In this document: in pieces, positions 9,938 through 19,973 of the stretch
Layout of the letters: each line of letters begins with the position of its first letter
How positions within the stretch are numbered: the first letter of the stretch is position 1
Program-made: the position numbers and the translations under genes
Assembly (NCBI GenBank): GCA_024275955.1
Contig: JAJRYD010000035.1
Location: forward strand, 1-47,038
DNA: 47,038 bases
Source: Nitrospirota bacterium
GTDB taxonomy: Bacteria > Nitrospinota_A > UBA7883 > JACRGQ01
Reading direction: 5' to 3'
The notes under the pieces: model-generated
What the model saw: only the letters and a program-made list of their open reading frames with translations
The model's database searches: none
Told to the model about the DNA's origin: nothing

Positions 9938-11698
9938 TCACTTTGGCCTCAAACCTTTTTTACCGGCATAACCACACTCGATGAAAATCTCTTCGTCGCA
10001 TAGGTAGCATATACCTTTATTTAGTTTCGCGTAAATTGTTTTCAAAGCTATATCTTTTGCCGGAAATATATTATCGGAACCTATCTTTTCCACAAGTCCG
10101 CATTTTTCCATCACGGCTAAAGTATTCGCCTTAAGCCCATAAAAATATATCTCCCCTCCAGCCTCCTTTGCTTTATTGACTATCTTGGAAAACATTTCTA
10201 TCCCCGACATATCAATAAAGTTAATGCCGCTGGATATAATAAGGAGCCTCTTTCTACCACCAGCATCTTTATCGAAAGAGTACTGTAGGGCCTGCTCTAT
10301 ATGATTAATCGAACCGAAGTATATAGACCCGTCAATCCGCAAAATTTGTAGTTGCGGGCAGACAGACCGGCGGGAAGCTGTTTTAAAATGACGCCCTGGG
10401 GTAGATGAATCTGGCAGGCAAGGCACTATTTTAGGTTTTGATGTTTTGTTCAGGTAGAGGACTAAGGAAAATATCATACCGATATAAATAGCAAATTCCA
10501 GCTGAACCGTTATTGTCGCTAGGAAGGTAATCAGCATTACCGACAGTTCCGACTGTTCCGACGTAATAAGCTTTTTTATATATTTAAAATCTATCAGATT
10601 ATAAGCGACTATAAGGATAATCCCCCCCAAAGCAGGAAGCGGGATATATGCCGTAAGGCTTCCAAACCCGACCAGTATGAAGCATAAAAAAAACGCCGCA
10701 AAAATCGCCGCGAGCGGTGTCTTGGCTCCAGAGGAATAGTTTATTCCAGTTCTTGTAAATGAACCTGCGGAAGCGTAGCAGGAAAAAAAAGAGCCGACAA
10801 TGTTCGATAACCCCTGCCCTACAAACTCCTGATTGCCGTCAATCCTCTGCCCCGACTTTAGCGCAACCGACCTAGCTATTGAAACAGCTTCGATAAGCCC
10901 AAGCATAGCGACGGCAAACGCGCTTGGAATCATACTGCTCAACACCTCAGGAGAGAAATCCGGCATTGAGAGAAGCGGAAAGTTAAAAGAGATTAATGAC
11001 ACAAGCTCTATATTGTGCTCATCCGCGCCAAGTAGGTAAGTGGCGACCCCGCCGCCTATCATCGCATACAGCATGCTTGGCCAGCCTGGACGGAACCTTT
11101 TTAACAAAAGAAAAATAGCCATTGTAACTAACGCTATAAAAACCGAAGGAAGGTTAGTCTCGCCCAGTTTGCCAACAATCTCAACCCATGTTCCGAAAAA
11201 AGATTCGCCTATCGCCAGCGAAATACCGAGACAATGCCTAATTTGGCTTGTCCCGATAAGCAGCGCCGCGCCGGCTGTAAACCCGATAACAACCGTATGA
11301 GAAATAAAATTTACCAAAGCCCCAAACCTAGCTAAACCGAGAAGAAGCTGAATAACCCCGACAAGAATTGTCAAAGTTAATACCAGCGAAATAAATTCTG
11401 GGCTACCTGCCTTGGCATGACTACTGATAGACGAGAAAATCACGATAGATATAGCCATCGTAGGGCCGGATATAAGATGAAGAGACGAACCAAAAAGCGC
11501 CGCTATGATTGGGGGGATGATTGCCGTATATAATCCATATTCGGGCGGAAGGCCGGCAACCATCGAAAACGCCACACCTTGCGGCAACACTATAAGCGCG
11601 TTCGTAATACCTGCAAAAAAATCACTCTTTAGTGACGACGAATCGGACCGCCGAGCCCACGCAAGAAACGGGAATAACCTTTCCGTAAGTTTCTCCAC
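9938..11698 (-). CDS. SulP-family anion transporter with STAS domain
   Basis: A 586-residue inner-membrane transporter of the SLC26/SulP family, carrying sulfate, bicarbonate or a related anion. About ten or more membrane segments occupy residues 25-420, with LPQGVAFSMVAGLPPEYGLY near the start and SGPTMAIS in the third segment, both typical of the family. A cytoplasmic STAS domain follows (about 445-550, with FIDMSGIEMF). The last 25 residues form an unusual tail with CYLC and a further Cys (EECG-like) that could bind metal. The start is GTG with an AGGTGAAG Shine-Dalgarno eight bases upstream. Substrate is not predictable. Confidence 0.9.
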   Translation of the reverse strand: MEKLTERLFPFLAWARRSDSSSLKSDFFAGITNALIVLPQGVAFSMVAGLPPEYGLYTAIIPPIIAALFGSSLHLISGPTMAISIVIFSSISSHAKAGSPEFISLVLTLTILVGVIQLLLGLARFGALVNFISHTVVIGFTAGAALLIGTSQIRHCLGISLAIGESFFGTWVEIVGKLGETNLPSVFIALVTMAIFLLLKRFRPGWPSMLYAMIGGGVATYLLGADEHNIELVSLISFNFPLLSMPDFSPEVLSSMIPSAFAVAMLGLIEAVSIARSVALKSGQRIDGNQEFVGQGLSNIVGSFFSCYASAGSFTRTGINYSSGAKTPLAAIFAAFFLCFILVGFGSLTAYIPLPALGGIILIVAYNLIDFKYIKKLITSEQSELSVMLITFLATITVQLEFAIYIGMIFSLVLYLNKTSKPKIVPCLPDSSTPGRHFKTASRRSVCPQLQILRIDGSIYFGSINHIEQALQYSFDKDAGGRKRLLIISSGINFIDMSGIEMFSKIVNKAKEAGGEIYFYGLKANTLAVMEKCGLVEKIGSDNIFPAKDIALKTIYAKLNKGICYLCDEEIFIECGYAGKKGLRPK

Positions 11699-11894
11699 AA
11701 CTACTTCACCTATTTAAACCTTCAAATTACAAGCGGTGCGAAACCGCCTGCTAACATAAGAACGGTAACAATATCGTATTTTCACTATTCTTTAACAGAC
11801 AAAAGAACCGGCTAGCCTTCAGCCTCGTAAAAACAGACGAGATTATGGGAATAATAACAAAGATAGGCAAAACTAAAAAAGTCGAAGATCCAAA

Positions 11895-11938
11895 TGGAGC
11901 AAAAGATAACATTAGAACTTGCGACGTAAGCTTACCAA
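11895..11938 (-). repeat. Strongly decayed copy of the tRNA-Gly 3' half
   Basis: Aligned without gaps to the 3' half of the intact tRNA-Gly gene at 46654-46697, about 28 of 44 positions agree by hand count, including TGGAGC at the CCA end and GCGACGT in the TpsiC/variable region. It has the same orientation as the intact gene. It shares the word CAAATGGAGC with the copy at 35645. The 5' half of a tRNA is absent, so it is not a functional gene. Confidence 0.5.
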
Positions 11939-12162
11939 CGCTGAAAATAAAATCTTTTGTATACCTAAAAAAAGCTCAACTCCGCTATCTAACGTGTTTT
12001 CAAACTATTAAAGCCTTCCAGAAGTTCCATAGATTCTGGAAATTCTATTACTTTTGATTACCTATAACGCAACTTTGGCCCAATTAGGCTTCACCCTTAC
12101 ACCTCTAAATCTACGTTGTAAAAGTAAAAGATGTCCAAAAACAGAAATTGTCAAAAATGTTG

Positions 12163-12168
12163 TATAAT
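12163..12168 (+). promoter_or_regulatory. Candidate -10 box for the PilJ-repeat/chemoreceptor genes
   Basis: A perfect TATAAT lies 164 bp upstream of the ATG at 12332, with AT-rich sequence before it but no convincing -35 box at 16-18 bp. If used, the transcript has a long leader containing the hairpin near 12265-12291. Confidence 0.3.
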
Positions 12169-12331
12169 TGCGCTAAGGGTATGGGGGAGACTCGTTGGCA
12201 TTAAAAGCAGATACTTTCTTATCCTGCGCAGAGTGAACGCTTCTCCTCGATTTCTGTTGGCTAGAGTGGGTTGTATCGCTTCAATCCCACTTAAAAGCAA
12301 AAGCGCCTATTTTTTTAAAGGGGGTCTTGCC

Positions 12332-13213
12332 ATGAACAGATTTTTTATCAGTTTCGTCCTTTCCTTTTCCGCCATCCTTTTCTTAGCTGTCCCGTCTTAC
12401 GCGTTATCGGAATCTGAAATGAGCAGGATACTCAACCTCTCCGGCAAACAAAGAATGCTTTCGCAAAAAATGAGCAAGGAAGCCCTGCTGATAGCCAAAG
12501 GGATAGATGTCACAGGCAACAAAGCAAACCTAAAGAAAACCGCCGCACTTTTTGACAAAACACTAAAAGGCCTCATTAACGGTGATGCCGGCCTAAAACT
12601 GGCCAAAACGCCAAACGCAAAAATAATTAAGCAACTAGGCAAGGTCACTGCTCTTTGGGCCGAATTCAAAAAAAACATAGATGCCGTTGTCGGCGGCGAC
12701 ACATCGAAAGCTGTACTGGAAAAAATAGCCAAGGAAAACCTGCCGCTTCTCAAAAATATGAACCGCGCAGTTGGCATGTATGAAAAAGATGCCAAAGCCT
12801 CCGGCGGCTCCAAGCTCGACCCGGGCATGGCTGTCACGATAAATCTGGCTGGCAAACAAAGAATGCTTACCCAAAAGATGACAAAGGAGCTTCTTCTTGT
12901 CGCAAACGGTATAGATGCCGATAAAAACAGAAGGAACGTGAAAAAAACCGCTTCACTCTTTGGACGCACGCTTAAGGGCCTGGTGGATGGCGACAAAGAT
13001 CTCGAGCTTCCCGGCACGACAGATGCCAAGATAGTGGCCCAGGTTGAGAAAGTAAAAGGCTTGTGGGCCGGCTACGAGCCTGTTCTAAAGAAGGTGGCAA
13101 GCGGTTCGGGCGAGATACCAAAAGCCGATATAGAAAAAGCGGCACAACTAAACCTGCCACTGCTAAAAGAGATGAACGCGGCGGTAGGGATGTACGCATC
13201 TTCTGTCAAATAA
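12332..13213 (+). CDS. Secreted protein with two PilJ-type sensory repeats
   Basis: A 293-residue exported protein. Residues 1-24 are a Sec signal peptide (FAVPSYALS-like cleavage region). The mature part is an internal duplication of about 130 residues. The first copy begins with LNLSGKQRMLSQKMSKEALL and the second with INLAGKQRMLTQKMTKELLL; each ends with a LPLLK.MN.AVGMY motif. This 'GKQRML.QKM' pattern is characteristic of the PilJ/NIT-like periplasmic sensor helices normally found inside chemoreceptors and histidine kinases. Here the module is free-standing and doubled, followed 111 bp later by a chemoreceptor. I infer a periplasmic ligand-binding partner for that receptor. The ATG at 12332 has AAAGGGGG upstream and creates the signal peptide; an in-frame extension to 12131 is unlikely to be coding. 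Confidence 0.85.
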   Translation: MNRFFISFVLSFSAILFLAVPSYALSESEMSRILNLSGKQRMLSQKMSKEALLIAKGIDVTGNKANLKKTAALFDKTLKGLINGDAGLKLAKTPNAKIIKQLGKVTALWAEFKKNIDAVVGGDTSKAVLEKIAKENLPLLKNMNRAVGMYEKDAKASGGSKLDPGMAVTINLAGKQRMLTQKMTKELLLVANGIDADKNRRNVKKTASLFGRTLKGLVDGDKDLELPGTTDAKIVAQVEKVKGLWAGYEPVLKKVASGSGEIPKADIEKAAQLNLPLLKEMNAAVGMYASSVK

Positions 13214-13239
13214 CCGACAGAGGAAAAGCTAAAAGGAAC

Positions 13240-13272
13240 GCTTTCCCGCCGCACTAAAGATGGCGGGAAAGC
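13240..13272 (+). terminator. Strong hairpin between the PilJ-repeat gene and the chemoreceptor gene
   Basis: A perfect 11-bp inverted repeat, GCTTTCCCGCC (13240-13250) and GGCGGGAAAGC (13262-13272), with an 11-base loop. It is not followed by a uridine run, so it may attenuate, stabilise or process the transcript rather than end it outright. Confidence 0.55.
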
Positions 13273-13324
13273 GAAAGAAATTTTGGCCGCGACATTTAAC
13301 GCTGATAACGGGGAGGTTAGGTAG

Positions 13325-15004
13325 GTGAGCAAACGAATTAATTTCAATCTGGGCGATTTAGGCGTAAACAGACTGCTTTACCTAGGTTTCGGCTTCGCTA
13401 TTGCCGCCGTAATTTTTATCGTAATCTTTTCTTGGAGAGGCTTTAGCGGTATAGCGGTTAATGCTTCATCTGTCACGCAAGAAGCGCAGAAAGTAAATAA
13501 AGGGATGGGCGAAGTATCCACCGGAATGGCAAACGCGTCCAACGACACAAACCATCTTGTCGATGTCGTCGAAAAGAAAATGCTCCCAGCTACCAAATCG
13601 AGCGTTCAGGATATGCTGACCCTCGAAGAAATATTTGAAGAAATGGTAGACAGCTTCGCTGAACTGGCGGCCGAGGAAGATATGAGCGTCGATGATTTTA
13701 TACTGGAAGTAGAAGATATTCTTGAAACTATCAAGCGCGAAAACCTTCCGCTGGTACGCGATATAAGGAGCAACACCCAGAGTGCTTCAAAGCTGATGGA
13801 GGAAACGGCAAAAACACTAAAAAATTTTGAAGCCAACTTCGAGACCTATGTAAACAGGTCCAAAGAAGCGGCAAAAGCATCAGATGAAATAGTCACAAAA
13901 GCTCATAAAGCGGAACAGCAAGCCGCCGATACCAGCACGACGATGATGATTACAGCGACCGTAGCCACTATACTGCTGATAGGTTTTTCGATTTTAGTAA
14001 ACAACGCCATTAGTAAGCCGTTAACGCACGCAACCGAATCGCTGAGCGAAGCATCCAAGCAGGTCTCATTGGCATCGAGCCAGATATCATCCAGTAGCCA
14101 GTCTCTGGCGGAAGGGGCAACCGAGCAAGCTTCTTCGCTTGAGGAAACATCGGCCTCTCTGGAGCAGATATTATCCATGACCAAACAAAACGCCGATAAC
14201 GCAACCACAGCTAATTCCATTATGAACGATAGCCGTGGGATGGTAGACAATGGTGTCAACTCGATGAAAACTATGACAATTGCTATGGATTCTATCAAAG
14301 AGTCTTCCGGCGAGGTATCGAAGATTATCAAGGTTATCGAGGAGATCGCTTTTCAGACGAACCTTCTAGCCCTTAATGCCGCCGTAGAGGCGGCGCGTGC
14401 TGGCGAGCATGGCAAAGGGTTTGCCGTCGTCGCCGAAGAGGTGAGAAACCTGGCCCAACGTTCCGCGACGGCATCGAAGGATACCGCTTCACTTATTGAT
14501 AACGCTGTTAGCAAGTCTACCGAAGGCGGAAAAATAGTCGAGAAAATGGCAAAAGCTTTGGACGAGATAGCGGAGAGTACGAAAAAATCTAGTGACCTTG
14601 TAACCAAGATAACAGCCGCCTCTAAGGAGCAGTTGACCGGCATTGATCAGGTAAACAGCGCTGTTAGCCAGATGGACAGTGTAACGCAGAGGAATGCCGC
14701 CGTCGCGGAAGAATCGGCTTCCGCCAGCGAAGAGCTTAGCGCTCAAGCCCAAACACAGGTTGCCATTGTAAACAACCTGTTTAAAATTATTTATGGCGTA
14801 AAAAGCGGTGGACAGCGCCATAAGCGTCTTACATCCAAATCGGCAGATGAAGCTAGACCCCATGAGAAGCCAGCAGGCCTTCCACAGCCCCGACATACAG
14901 CGGTAAAGGCGGCAATGGTTAAACAACCGGCAGAGCATAGAGGAACGATAAACCCAGATACGGTAATCCCGATGGGAGACGACGATAGTTTTAAAAACTT
15001 TTAA
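13325..15004 (+). CDS. Methyl-accepting chemotaxis protein
   Basis: A 559-residue chemoreceptor. One membrane segment is at residues 18-38 and a second at 205-225, enclosing a mostly helical, acidic periplasmic region (about 40-200). The cytoplasmic part has the conserved signalling tip [20 protein letters not shown] (about 346-365) that binds CheA/CheW. A recognisable full HAMP domain is missing: the second membrane segment leads almost directly into the methylation helices. The C-terminus is basic then acidic and ends DDDSFKNF, resembling the DDxFKxF tails of deltaproteobacterial receptors. The start is GTG with GGGGAGG about eight bases upstream. It is co-directional with the PilJ-repeat gene, which probably supplies its ligand sensing. 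Confidence 0.9.
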   Translation: MSKRINFNLGDLGVNRLLYLGFGFAIAAVIFIVIFSWRGFSGIAVNASSVTQEAQKVNKGMGEVSTGMANASNDTNHLVDVVEKKMLPATKSSVQDMLTLEEIFEEMVDSFAELAAEEDMSVDDFILEVEDILETIKRENLPLVRDIRSNTQSASKLMEETAKTLKNFEANFETYVNRSKEAAKASDEIVTKAHKAEQQAADTSTTMMITATVATILLIGFSILVNNAISKPLTHATESLSEASKQVSLASSQISSSSQSLAEGATEQASSLEETSASLEQILSMTKQNADNATTANSIMNDSRGMVDNGVNSMKTMTIAMDSIKESSGEVSKIIKVIEEIAFQTNLLALNAAVEAARAGEHGKGFAVVAEEVRNLAQRSATASKDTASLIDNAVSKSTEGGKIVEKMAKALDEIAESTKKSSDLVTKITAASKEQLTGIDQVNSAVSQMDSVTQRNAAVAEESASASEELSAQAQTQVAIVNNLFKIIYGVKSGGQRHKRLTSKSADEARPHEKPAGLPQPRHTAVKAAMVKQPAEHRGTINPDTVIPMGDDDSFKNF

Positions 15005-15012
15005 ACTTATAC

Positions 15013-15030
15013 AGCCTGTTCAGGCTATTT
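15013..15030 (+). terminator. Probable terminator of the chemoreceptor gene
   Basis: AGCCTGTTCAGGCT forms a short hairpin (15013-15026) followed by ATTTT, nine bases after the stop codon at 15004. Confidence 0.5.
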
Positions 15031-15159
15031 TCGGATAGAGCCTAGGTAGTCGTCACCAAAAAAGTCGTTTATTGTTTAAACGATTATAAAAACCTTTCCC
15101 TTTTATTAAGAAGGGAAGGCGGCGTGAGCCTGTCGAACGCCGGAAGGGTTACCAATAAG

Positions 15160-15217
15160 AACCACCCCCGCCCTTCGGGCGACCCCTCCTTCCGCTTCGC
15201 TAAGGAGGAGGTTTTTG
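15160..15217. repeat. Palindromic double-hairpin element, possibly a terminator
   Basis: Two nested hairpins, CGCCCTTCGGGCG (15169-15181) and CCTCCTT ... AAGGAGG (15185-15191 with 15202-15208), are enclosed by an outer AACC ... GGTT pairing and followed by GTTTTT. The composition is much richer in GC than the surrounding sequence, as for dispersed palindromic repeats. It could also end transcription on the + strand. Confidence 0.5.
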
Positions 15218-15220
15218 CAA

Positions 15221-15334
15221 ATAACCTTGAGTTAAATAACTATGTTTTTCATTACTTCTTCATTTTTCTTGCGATTTCCAAAGAGTTAAAAACCGATATT
15301 AAGCTTTATCGGCAGTATAAAACAACTTTTTCAG
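15221..15334 (+). repeat. 114-bp inverted repeat, left copy
   Basis: Matches the reverse complement of 46784-46897 over 114 bp without gaps, with 11 mismatches by hand count (about 90% identity). Similarity fades gradually after 15334. In both copies one frame stays open and reads FFIFLAISKELKT..., ending shortly after, so the unit may contain the decayed tail of a gene. Its partner lies just upstream (5') of tRNA-Gly. Confidence 0.8.
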
Positions 15335-15350
15335 AAACAACTAGGTATCA

Positions 15351-15414
15351 TTGAAAAACCAAAGATTGAGTAGAGAAAAAAACGAAACTCGAACCTGCAA
15401 CATCAGTACTCGGC
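15351..15414 (-). repeat. Decayed copy of tRNA-Gly terminator and 3' half
   Basis: TTGAAAAACC at 15351-15360 is identical to 46634-46643, and the following positions align without gaps to the tRNA-Gly terminator and 3' half (about 26 of 44 within the tRNA part, with CGAA, TCGAAC and TGC kept). Spacing between the terminator word and the tRNA end is 20 bases in both. It has the same orientation as the intact gene and directly abuts the 114-bp repeat. Confidence 0.5.
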
Positions 15415-15870
15415 ATTTTGAAAAGTATGCTTTTATAACGGCATTGTATAAAGTGGCTGTTGCCTAATGAGATAAATTTGATTTTTCTACAAATTGTCAA
15501 TCCCTAAAGGCTCTATTTTCAAGAAGTTAGAAAATAAACTTCTCCATGAAATGCTCAAAAAACTCCTTTGGAAACAGTTCCATAAAGAATCTGGTCATCC
15601 CTGTTTAGTTTTATTTCAAGCTCCCAAAAGATTTCCATAAGCCACGTTAATTTCAAAAACCTCTATCGCTGAGGCTGGCGAATTAATTTTGTTTTTCTGC
15701 GCGAAGGTTCTAAACTTGCTTTGCGTGAAAAATGCTCACCCGCTACGACATAGCGACAGACTGTAAATTCTAATATTGAACACCGCAAACTGCCACATGC
15801 CGAAAGAAAATATTCAGCAATTAATACAAAACTTTAGAAATAATAAAATCGCAATACGGCATCATGCTTT
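15415..15870. other. Gene-free stretch downstream of the ATPase operon
   Basis: AT-rich sequence between the tRNA-like remnant and the end of the ATPase operon. I find no credible reading frame, no RNA gene and no clear terminator. Short matches to the flank of the 35.6-kb tRNA scar (a TTGATTT ... CTAAAGGCT-like run near 15478-15530) suggest it is decayed mobile-element DNA. Confidence 0.4.
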
Positions 15871-16515
15871 TCATAAGCTCTCCCCGCCCTGAATCGCCTT
15901 AAAACGTTTCATGCGGAAAATTTCTTCCCTTCCCCACTCTTCCATGTACGACCGAATAGTTTTTATTTCTGATTTTATCTTCGGCTCAAGCTGTTGCTCC
16001 AGCGCATTCACACGCCTGCTTGTTGCTTTAATGGCCGACCCGATTTTCATTAACCGATTTTCAAGAACAGCATTTTCAATAAGCATCCCTAACGCTTCTT
16101 CAAAAAACTCTGCTGTTTTATCAACCGTTGGACTCCGGTAGCCGGGCAATGATCCATATTCGAAAACAGCGCGCTTCTCATGCTTGTAAATAATTTCAAG
16201 AATTTCGACACCCCATACCTTTTTTTTATTAGTGGAAAACATCACCTTTTTTTGAGAGGCAAAAGCCGCGCTGGCAATACTCTCGTGCGGCTCCATCCCT
16301 TTTGCCACAAGAAGCGATTTTGCGGCAACCCGCATACTTTCATCCAAAAGCTTTCTGGCTTTACTTACATCCTTAATAGATAAATAAAATTCTTTCATAA
16401 GCTCGTCCCGCTTATCCGTAAGTATTTTAATCCCCTGTTTGACAAAGCTGAGCTTTTTTCTTAGCCGTAAAAGCTGAAGCCGGTTGCGTTTTGGACTACT
16501 CATTGTTTTTACCAT
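15871..16515 (-). CDS. atpD: V/A-type ATPase subunit D (central stalk)
   Basis: A 214-residue subunit D, the long coiled-coil rotor shaft that sits in the A3B3 head. The N-terminus ([20 protein letters not shown]) and the helical C-terminus (RRVNALEQ, then [20 protein letters not shown]) are diagnostic of the family. It is the last gene of the operon and overlaps the end of the B gene. Two starts are possible: ATG 16515, or ATG 16503, which overlaps the B stop codon and lies nearer to the usual N-terminus. Confidence 0.93.
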   Translation of the reverse strand: MVKTMSSPKRNRLQLLRLRKKLSFVKQGIKILTDKRDELMKEFYLSIKDVSKARKLLDESMRVAAKSLLVAKGMEPHESIASAAFASQKKVMFSTNKKKVWGVEILEIIYKHEKRAVFEYGSLPGYRSPTVDKTAEFFEEALGMLIENAVLENRLMKIGSAIKATSRRVNALEQQLEPKIKSEIKTIRSYMEEWGREEIFRMKRFKAIQGGESL

Positions 16516-17884
16516 TTTTATATTTTTCTATTATTTCCCTATTAATCCTCACAAGCTCGGAAGATGGAAAGATACTCAAAAGGCGCCATCCTATCTCCAG
16601 AGTCTGTATTATCCCTCGGTCTATAATTCCCTGGTCGATAAAGCCACTCTCAAATTCATCCGCAAACTTCATATAAAGCCTATCTATTTCCGTTAAGCCG
16701 TCTTCGCCTATAACAGCCGCGACGCTCCTTTGCTCCACTCCTTTAGCGTAGCACATATAAATCTGGTCGGATAACTGGCGGTGGTCTTCCCTCGTTCTGC
16801 CGGCGCCAATCCCCTTCCCCATCAGTCTGGAAAGGCTCGGCAACACATTGATAGGAGGGAATACACCTTTTCTATGCAAAGCTCTGTCTATAACAATCTG
16901 CCCTTCCGTAATATATCCGGTAAGGTCAGGTATAGGATGGGTAATATCGTCATCAGGCATAGTAAGAATTGGGAGCTGGGTTATCGAGCCGGGAAGAGAC
17001 TTTATCCTGCCGGCGCGTTCGTAAATGCCGGCAAGGTCGGTATACATATAGCCCGGATACCCTCTCCTTCCGGGAACTTCGTCCTTCGAAGAGGCTACCT
17101 CCCTTAAAGCATTACAGTAATGGGTAATGTCCGAAAGTATTACAAGAACCTGCATTCCAAGCTCAAAAGCAAAATACTCCGCTGTCGTCAACGCGAACCT
17201 AGGAGTGAGAAGGTTTTCTATTACAGCATCGTCCGCCTTGTTTAGGAAAATTACAGAGTGTTCCAGCGCTCCAGAAAACCGGAAAGAGTCGATAAAAAAA
17301 TCTGCCTCGCGCGAAGTAAGCCCCATTCCGGCAAAGACAATCGCAAACTTTTCGTCTTTATCGGCTACTCTCGCGTTTTTGATAATCTGGCTCACAATTT
17401 CATTTGCCGGCAGGCCCGCGCCGGAAAAAATCGGAAGTTTTTGTCCCCGCACAAGCGTGTTCATCCCGTCGATTACGGAAATGCCTGTCTGAATAAAGTC
17501 TCTCGGCGGCTCACGCCTAAAAGGATTGACGCAAGCGCCATGAACATCTCTCCGAACGCGCGGAGCTATCGGCTCACCGCCGTCAATAGCTTTCCCTCCA
17601 CCGGAAAAAATCCTCCCAAGCATCGTAGGTGAAAGATCTATCTTAACCACTTCTTCTCTAAACCTTACCCGTGTCGAACCGGGGCTAATTTTCCCTGTAG
17701 TCCCAAAAACCTGCACCACCGTAAACGATTCGGAAAGCTCTATCACCTGTCCGTACTTTAGTTCGTCATCCAGTTCTATCTCCACAAAATCACCGAGAAA
17801 CGCTCCGCTAACATCCTTTAAAAAAATAAGCGGCCCCTTAATCGTAAAAATGGATCTATATTCCCTTACCAGCAGATCTTTCAT
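16496..17884 (-). CDS. atpB: V/A-type ATPase subunit B (non-catalytic)
   Basis: A 462-residue regulatory nucleotide-binding subunit of the A3B3 head. It carries [20 protein letters not shown] and SGAGLPANE in place of a canonical P-loop, as expected for subunit B, and the conserved [10 protein letters not shown] region. It overlaps the A gene by 4 bp (ATGA). Confidence 0.97.
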   Translation of the reverse strand: MKDLLVREYRSIFTIKGPLIFLKDVSGAFLGDFVEIELDDELKYGQVIELSESFTVVQVFGTTGKISPGSTRVRFREEVVKIDLSPTMLGRIFSGGGKAIDGGEPIAPRVRRDVHGACVNPFRREPPRDFIQTGISVIDGMNTLVRGQKLPIFSGAGLPANEIVSQIIKNARVADKDEKFAIVFAGMGLTSREADFFIDSFRFSGALEHSVIFLNKADDAVIENLLTPRFALTTAEYFAFELGMQVLVILSDITHYCNALREVASSKDEVPGRRGYPGYMYTDLAGIYERAGRIKSLPGSITQLPILTMPDDDITHPIPDLTGYITEGQIVIDRALHRKGVFPPINVLPSLSRLMGKGIGAGRTREDHRQLSDQIYMCYAKGVEQRSVAAVIGEDGLTEIDRLYMKFADEFESGFIDQGIIDRGIIQTLEIGWRLLSIFPSSELVRINREIIEKYKNGKNNE

Positions 17885-19623
17885 TTTCCAAGCCTCTTTC
17901 TAAAATACGCCTTTAGCTCGGCCTCTATCTGTTCAACACCGGAATCAATTTCGCTATCTCTAACCTCTTTCAAACGAATAACCGACTCCTTTACAGGAGT
18001 GTCCAAGATTTCTTCGAGCTGAAGACCATTTTGCAACGCATCTCTAAGGCTTGAAACATAGAAGAGCTGAAGGGAAAGCAATTTTCTCTGTTTCTCCATG
18101 CTACAGTACGCGTCTGTTTCATGGTAACTGCTTTGCCTTAAGAATCCTTCGCGTATTATCATACCTGCTTCCAGTTCAATCCGCTCAGACTCCCCCATAG
18201 CGTCAAGACCGACTATCTTCACCATCTCAAGCAGTTCTGTTTCTCTCTGGAGTATAAGATTCATATCAGCCACCATTTCAACCCAATGCTCATCAAGGTT
18301 TTCGATATACCAGCTTGAGAGACTTGAAAGCGAAAGACTAAAACTATTAAGCCAGTTAATCGCCGGAAAGTGTCTTTGGTGCGCAAGGTCGTAATCGAGC
18401 GCCCAGTAGGTAGATGCCATTCTCATAGAGGCTTGAGTTACTGGTTCTGAAAAATCTCCGCCGGGGGGCGAAACCGCGCCGATTATGGTGATAGAACCGA
18501 TATCTAACGGCCTTCCAGAACACCGCACTCTTCCCGAGCGCTCATAAAAGCTTCCAAGCCTGCTCGCAAGGTAAGGCGGGTACCCTTCTTCGCCCGGCAT
18601 CTCTTCCAGCCGCGAAGATATTTCTCGCAAAGCTTCCGCCCAGCGGGAAGTGCTGTCCGCCATCACCGCAACCCGATACCCCATATCCCTGTAATACTCC
18701 GCTATTGATATCGCTGTGTATATTGATGCCTCTCTCGCCGCGACCGGCATATTTGAAGTATTTGCTATAAGAATCGTCCTCTCCATCAGCGAACTGCCGT
18801 ATCGCGGGTCTTTAAGCTCTGGAAACTCGTGCAGAACATCCGCCATCTCATTACCACGCTCTCCACATCCGACATAGACAATTACATCGGCATCGGCAAA
18901 TTTGGCTATCGTCTGCTCCAGAACTGTTTTACCTGTACCAAAGCCTCCAGGAATAATCGCCGTCCCGCCCTCGGCTATAGGGAAAAGAGTATCCAGCACC
19001 CTTTGTCCGGTAAGCATAGGAACCTGATGCGGTAGTTTTCCGCATGTTTTACGCGGTTCCCGTATGTTACTTTTTTGGGCAAGTTTTATTTTCTCGCCGC
19101 TTTCAAGAATTGCTACCGTGTCTCTTATCGTCAACTCACCGCTAAAAATTTTTTTAATTTTCCCTGAAACTTTTTCCGGCACCATTATCTTATGAGCAAT
19201 CCTCTTTGTCTCTTGAACGGTTCCAAGAATGGTTCCTGTCTGAACAACATCCCCATCTTTTACAAGAGGCGTAAAACGCCATTTCCGCTTTGGATCAAGT
19301 CGATGAACCGTCGCACCTTTCTGTATAAAATCTCCCCACTCTAAAGCAAGTACCGGCAACGGTCTTTGTATACCATCGTAGATTGAACCTATAAGGCCAG
19401 GCCCAAGCTCGACCGACATAAGCTCTCCAAGCGGCTTAACAGGGTCTCCTATCTTAAGCCCGCCTGTATCTTCATAAACCTGAATGGTAGCTACATCTCC
19501 CCTCATAAGTATTATTTCTCCAAGGAGCTGTTCATTGCCGACCCTCACAACCTCATACATAAAACTGTCTGACATTTTAGAAGCCTGAACAGTCGGCCCT
19601 GAAACTTTTATAATTGAAGACAT
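17881..19623 (-). CDS. atpA: V/A-type ATPase subunit A (catalytic)
   Basis: A 580-residue catalytic subunit that hydrolyses or makes ATP. The Walker A is GGFGTGKT (about residues 224-231), with the [12 protein letters not shown] and [15 protein letters not shown] motifs. The non-homologous region typical of V/A subunit A (about residues 110-190) distinguishes it from F-type beta. It starts two bases after the F gene stop codon. Confidence 0.97.
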   Translation of the reverse strand: MSSIIKVSGPTVQASKMSDSFMYEVVRVGNEQLLGEIILMRGDVATIQVYEDTGGLKIGDPVKPLGELMSVELGPGLIGSIYDGIQRPLPVLALEWGDFIQKGATVHRLDPKRKWRFTPLVKDGDVVQTGTILGTVQETKRIAHKIMVPEKVSGKIKKIFSGELTIRDTVAILESGEKIKLAQKSNIREPRKTCGKLPHQVPMLTGQRVLDTLFPIAEGGTAIIPGGFGTGKTVLEQTIAKFADADVIVYVGCGERGNEMADVLHEFPELKDPRYGSSLMERTILIANTSNMPVAAREASIYTAISIAEYYRDMGYRVAVMADSTSRWAEALREISSRLEEMPGEEGYPPYLASRLGSFYERSGRVRCSGRPLDIGSITIIGAVSPPGGDFSEPVTQASMRMASTYWALDYDLAHQRHFPAINWLNSFSLSLSSLSSWYIENLDEHWVEMVADMNLILQRETELLEMVKIVGLDAMGESERIELEAGMIIREGFLRQSSYHETDAYCSMEKQRKLLSLQLFYVSSLRDALQNGLQLEEILDTPVKESVIRLKEVRDSEIDSGVEQIEAELKAYFRKRLGK

Positions 19624-19625
19624 AA

Positions 19626-19973
19626 CTAAACCTTTATTCTCAGCCTATATCCGATTGCTCTGCGAACCGTCTCTTCAAGCCCGCTCTCAACTCCTTCAGG
19701 AGCTTCCCAGTCCTCAGGAAAAGGGTAGTAAATTGGTAAGGGAAACGGCTCTTTTAAAAATCTTTTCCGGTTTTTGGGGGAAACAACATCCCGCATCGAC
19801 TCCGGTATCGCCAACACGCCAACATCGCTACTCTCTATTGCGTTCTCTATCTCTGTATTAAGCGAATCTGAATTTATGATTTTCACACGCGCCCCGCCAA
19901 GCCTAAAGCCGGTATCTATACCCCACGGAGCAAGAACAAGCAGAGATAAAACGCTTTCCTGTTTATTTTTCAT
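19626..19973 (-). CDS. atpF: V/A-type ATPase subunit F
   Basis: A 115-residue central-stalk subunit. The pattern of a glycine-rich N-terminal strand (GFRLGGARVK), a VGVLAIPES segment and a PLPIYYPFP motif matches the CheY-like fold of subunit F. It overlaps the C gene by 4 bp (ATGA) and sits between C and A, the usual place in bacterial and archaeal operons. Confidence 0.88.
   Translation of the reverse strand: MKNKQESVLSLLVLAPWGIDTGFRLGGARVKIINSDSLNTEIENAIESSDVGVLAIPESMRDVVSPKNRKRFLKEPFPLPIYYPFPEDWEAPEGVESGLEETVRRAIGYRLRIKV

Larger units (their letters stand above)
11699..12331. other. Gene-free stretch between sulP and the PilJ-repeat gene
   Basis: This 633-bp divergent region holds the two promoters' territory, a decayed tRNA-Gly 3' half (11895-11938) and a flank that resembles the one beside the 35.6-kb copy (CCATAGATTCT at 12028 and 35800). 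A TATAAT box lies at 12163-12168 and a hairpin (AGTGGG ... CCCACT, about 12265-12291) lies in the leader of the next gene. I see no credible gene here. Confidence 0.5.

Noticed and set aside
12131-12331. N-terminal extension of the PilJ-repeat protein
   Set aside because: The added residues are basic and Cys-rich with no ribosome-binding site, and would bury the signal peptide that starts at ATG 12332. It is more likely an untranslated leader.
12397-13029. 210-codon minus-strand frame over the PilJ-repeat gene
   Set aside because: Antisense shadow; the plus-strand product has a signal peptide and a clear internal duplication.
15124-15354. 76-codon plus-strand frame
   Set aside because: The first half reads through the palindromic element. 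Only the second half is mirrored in the other repeat copy, so it is at best a decayed gene tail.
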